From an uncultured bacterium (GTDB taxonomy: Bacteria; Bacillota_I; Bacilli_A; RF39; UBA660): a DNA stretch of 33,395 nucleotides. Positions 31,776-33,395 of this stretch are shown here, one piece after another. The notes beneath the pieces were generated by a model, which saw only the letters and a list, made by a program, of their open reading frames with translations, was not told where the DNA came from and ran no database searches. The stretch is taken from NCBI GenBank assembly GCA_949296605.1, contig CASFPB010000051.1, forward strand, positions 1-33,395, in the 5' to 3' direction. Positions within the stretch are counted from its first letter, which is position 1, and every line of letters begins with the position of its first letter. Both the position numbers and the translations under genes were made by a program.

Positions 31776-33155
31776 TTAAACATTTTTTTCATTATTTTTT
31801 ATCCAATTATTAATTTCTTCAGCATCATCTAAATGTATTTTAGTTCGGCCAAGTATTTGATAGTCTTCATGCCCTTTTCCTAAAACTAAAAGAATATCAT
31901 CTTTGTTTAGCATTTCAATACCTTTTTTAATAGCAAGTTTTCTATCTAGTTCTACTTCAAAATTATCACTAGAAACACCTTTTAATATATCATCCATAAT
32001 TTTTTGAGGATCTTCAGTTCTTGGATTATCACTAGTTAAAATAACATAATCACTTAATTCAGTTGCTATTTTTCCCATAATTGGTCTTTTTATTAGATCT
32101 CTATCTCCACCACAACCAACAATAGTTATAACTTTTCCTTTTTTAAGTTCATTATAAGCAGTAATTACTTTTTCAACGGCATCAGGAGTATGTGCATAAT
32201 CAACCACAGCATATCCACCATTAACTTTATAAGTTTCACATCTTCCTTTAGGTTGATGCAACAAACTAGTTTTATCGATTATATCATCAATACTATAACC
32301 TAAATTATTTACTATGGCTAAAGCAGTAATATAATTATATACATTAAATTTACTTGTCAAATTAGTTGTAACATTATAGGTTTTATTTAAAAATACAAAT
32401 TCAATGTTAGTTTGTGCAGCATCAATATTAGTATTTTTTATAAAATAATCAAAGTTTTTATCAAACCCTAATGTCCTTCCGCTGCCAAATTTATTTATAA
32501 AGCTTTTACTTGCTTTATCATCACCATTAACAATTAATTTACTATTTTTAGATAAATAATTTAAGATTTTTAATTTAGCTTCTAAGTAATTTTCCATAGT
32601 TTTATGATAATCCAAATGATCTTCAGTTAAATTTGTGAAAGCAGCAATATCAATATGTAAACCATAAATTCTTTCGTAAGATAAAGAATGACTACTAACT
32701 TCCATTACAACTGTTTTACAACCATTATCTATGGCTTCTAATAAAAGAGAATACAAAGTTAATATATTAGGAGTAGTATTATCTGTTTCAATTATATTAT
32801 CATTACAAATAAAACCTAAAGTTCCGATGTATGCAGTTTTTTCATTTAATAAATTTAATAATTGATAAGTTAAATAAGCGGTAGTAGTTTTGCCATTTGT
32901 TCCAGTAATACCAACAATACGTAATTTATTAATTTTATCGGCATATTCCGCCTTTAATGCTTCTTTTAAATATTCTTCGCTAGATTTGACAATCTCTACT
33001 GGAATTGAACTTTCAACCTCTTTTTCTGCAATAATTTTTATTGCTCCATTATTTATAGCTTCGTCTATAAAATCGTGACCATCTACGGTATGTCCTTTAA
33101 TTGCTACAAATATCTGACCTTTTTTAACTTTTTTTGAATTTGTTTCAAACTTCAT
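31776..33155 (-). CDS. murE: UDP-MurNAc-tripeptide synthetase MurE
   Basis: The 459-aa cytoplasmic Mur ligase adds the third residue to UDP-MurNAc-L-Ala-D-Glu using ATP in peptidoglycan synthesis. Visible are the ATP loop VGITGTNGKTTTAYL (82-96), the TTPN region, EVSSHSL, FTNLTEDHLDYHKTMENY, VVDYAHTPDAV and GCGGDRDLIKRPIMG. DNPRTEDP (376-383) has the DNPR form associated with meso-diaminopimelate specificity; lysine-adding enzymes usually differ here. It is slightly shorter than the common 480-495 aa, mainly at the N-terminus. AAAGGAGA 6 bp upstream (33173-33162 side) supports the start. It is a core gene and marks the end of the accessory region. Confidence 0.93.
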   Translation of the reverse strand: MKFETNSKKVKKGQIFVAIKGHTVDGHDFIDEAINNGAIKIIAEKEVESSIPVEIVKSSEEYLKEALKAEYADKINKLRIVGITGTNGKTTTAYLTYQLLNLLNEKTAYIGTLGFICNDNIIETDNTTPNILTLYSLLLEAIDNGCKTVVMEVSSHSLSYERIYGLHIDIAAFTNLTEDHLDYHKTMENYLEAKLKILNYLSKNSKLIVNGDDKASKSFINKFGSGRTLGFDKNFDYFIKNTNIDAAQTNIEFVFLNKTYNVTTNLTSKFNVYNYITALAIVNNLGYSIDDIIDKTSLLHQPKGRCETYKVNGGYAVVDYAHTPDAVEKVITAYNELKKGKVITIVGCGGDRDLIKRPIMGKIATELSDYVILTSDNPRTEDPQKIMDDILKGVSSDNFEVELDRKLAIKKGIEMLNKDDILLVLGKGHEDYQILGRTKIHLDDAEEINNWIKNNEKNV

Positions 33156-33180
33156 AATAAATCTCCTTTGATATAAGTTT

Positions 33181-33207
33181 ATTATAACACTTTATATAAA
33201 TTTACAA
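33181..33207 (-). promoter_or_regulatory. Possible murE promoter
   Basis: On the minus strand TATAAT (33186-33181) is preceded by TTGTAA (33207-33202) with only 15 bp between them. The -10 box is convincing and the -35 box is weak. Confidence 0.35.
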
Positions 33208-33314
33208 TAGTTTTTAAAATTTTAACATGACTTTCTAAGTTTTTACAAGTAGTGTTTGTAATTTTTTTAAAAAGTTGTGATTTTGGCTGAATTTGTAGTT
33301 TACCACACCACTAA

Positions 33315-33351
33315 AACACCAAAAGTACTTATTTTTTTAATTTTTGGTGTT
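33315..33351. terminator. Hairpin near right edge
   Basis: AACACCAAAA (33315-33324) pairs with TTTTGGTGTT (33342-33351) around a T-rich loop. It may be a bidirectional terminator of the gene to the right of the window. The stretch 33156-33395 otherwise shows no gene. Confidence 0.45.
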
Positions 33352-33395
33352 GAAAAGTTGATATATTTTAAATAAAGTGCTAAACTAATTTTGGG

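Noticed and set aside
31647-31832. Plus-strand small reading frame over the tRNA and murE end
   Set aside because: It lies opposite a clear tRNA-Gly and the murE 3' end; no ribosome site.

Overview
The window (33.4 kb) is very AT-rich chromosomal DNA from a Gram-positive-type, walled bacterium. It has strong AGGAGG/AGGTGA-type ribosome sites, TATAAT -10 boxes, TGG tryptophan codons and TGA used as a real stop (for example at the ATGA overlaps near 14720 and 21974). MurE near the right end carries DNPR, the motif associated with meso-diaminopimelate addition, so the cell makes peptidoglycan. A low-GC Bacilli or Clostridia-like gut lineage fits best. I cannot name the species.

Layout. (1) 1-3.7 kb: transposon debris. 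There is a two-tier palindrome, an IS30-type transposase, a complete-looking IS with an IS4-like DDE transposase on the minus strand, and the 3' part of an IS1634-type transposase. (2) 4.2-9.8 kb: two defence-type operons. One is MazG-like pyrophosphohydrolase / AbiU2-like HEPN protein / PD-(D/E)XK-DUF2075 helicase. The other is a PHP-ATPase (TrlF/Ppl type) with a small overlapping partner. (3) 10.0-13.2 kb: a decayed KAP NTPase, other gene remnants and one intact PH-SHOCT membrane protein. (4) 13.4-24.1 kb: a seven-gene, tightly overlapping operon: Mrr-type restriction enzyme, m5C methyltransferase, unknown protein with a nuclease-like but apparently dead C-terminus, MORC/MutL-type GHKL ATPase, Z1 helicase-like protein, DUF4420 PD-(D/E)XK protein and AIPR protein. 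The last four match the known Mza type (MutL-Z1-DUF-AIPR). (5) 24.1-31.4 kb: small unknown, membrane and enzyme genes, some broken (frameshifted methyltransferase, HIT pseudogene), an ASCH-Nudix fusion and an HExxH protein. (6) 31.6-33.2 kb: tRNA-Gly(UCC) and murE, the only clearly core-genome genes.

The window therefore looks like a defence island. Nearly all intact defence-type genes read rightward. The gaps between cassettes each contain short two- or three-unit tandem repeats with an 11-12 bp period, all different in sequence, and often an intrinsic terminator. These look like remnants of successive integrations. The 3' end of tRNA-Gly faces the accessory DNA, but I found no second copy of the tRNA end in the window that would prove tRNA-targeted integration.

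Most noteworthy are the MazG-HEPN-nuclease/helicase operon, which I do not recognise as a named system; the restriction-methylation pair joined to a Mza-type module through a 344-aa protein; and the phased tandem repeats at the cassette borders.
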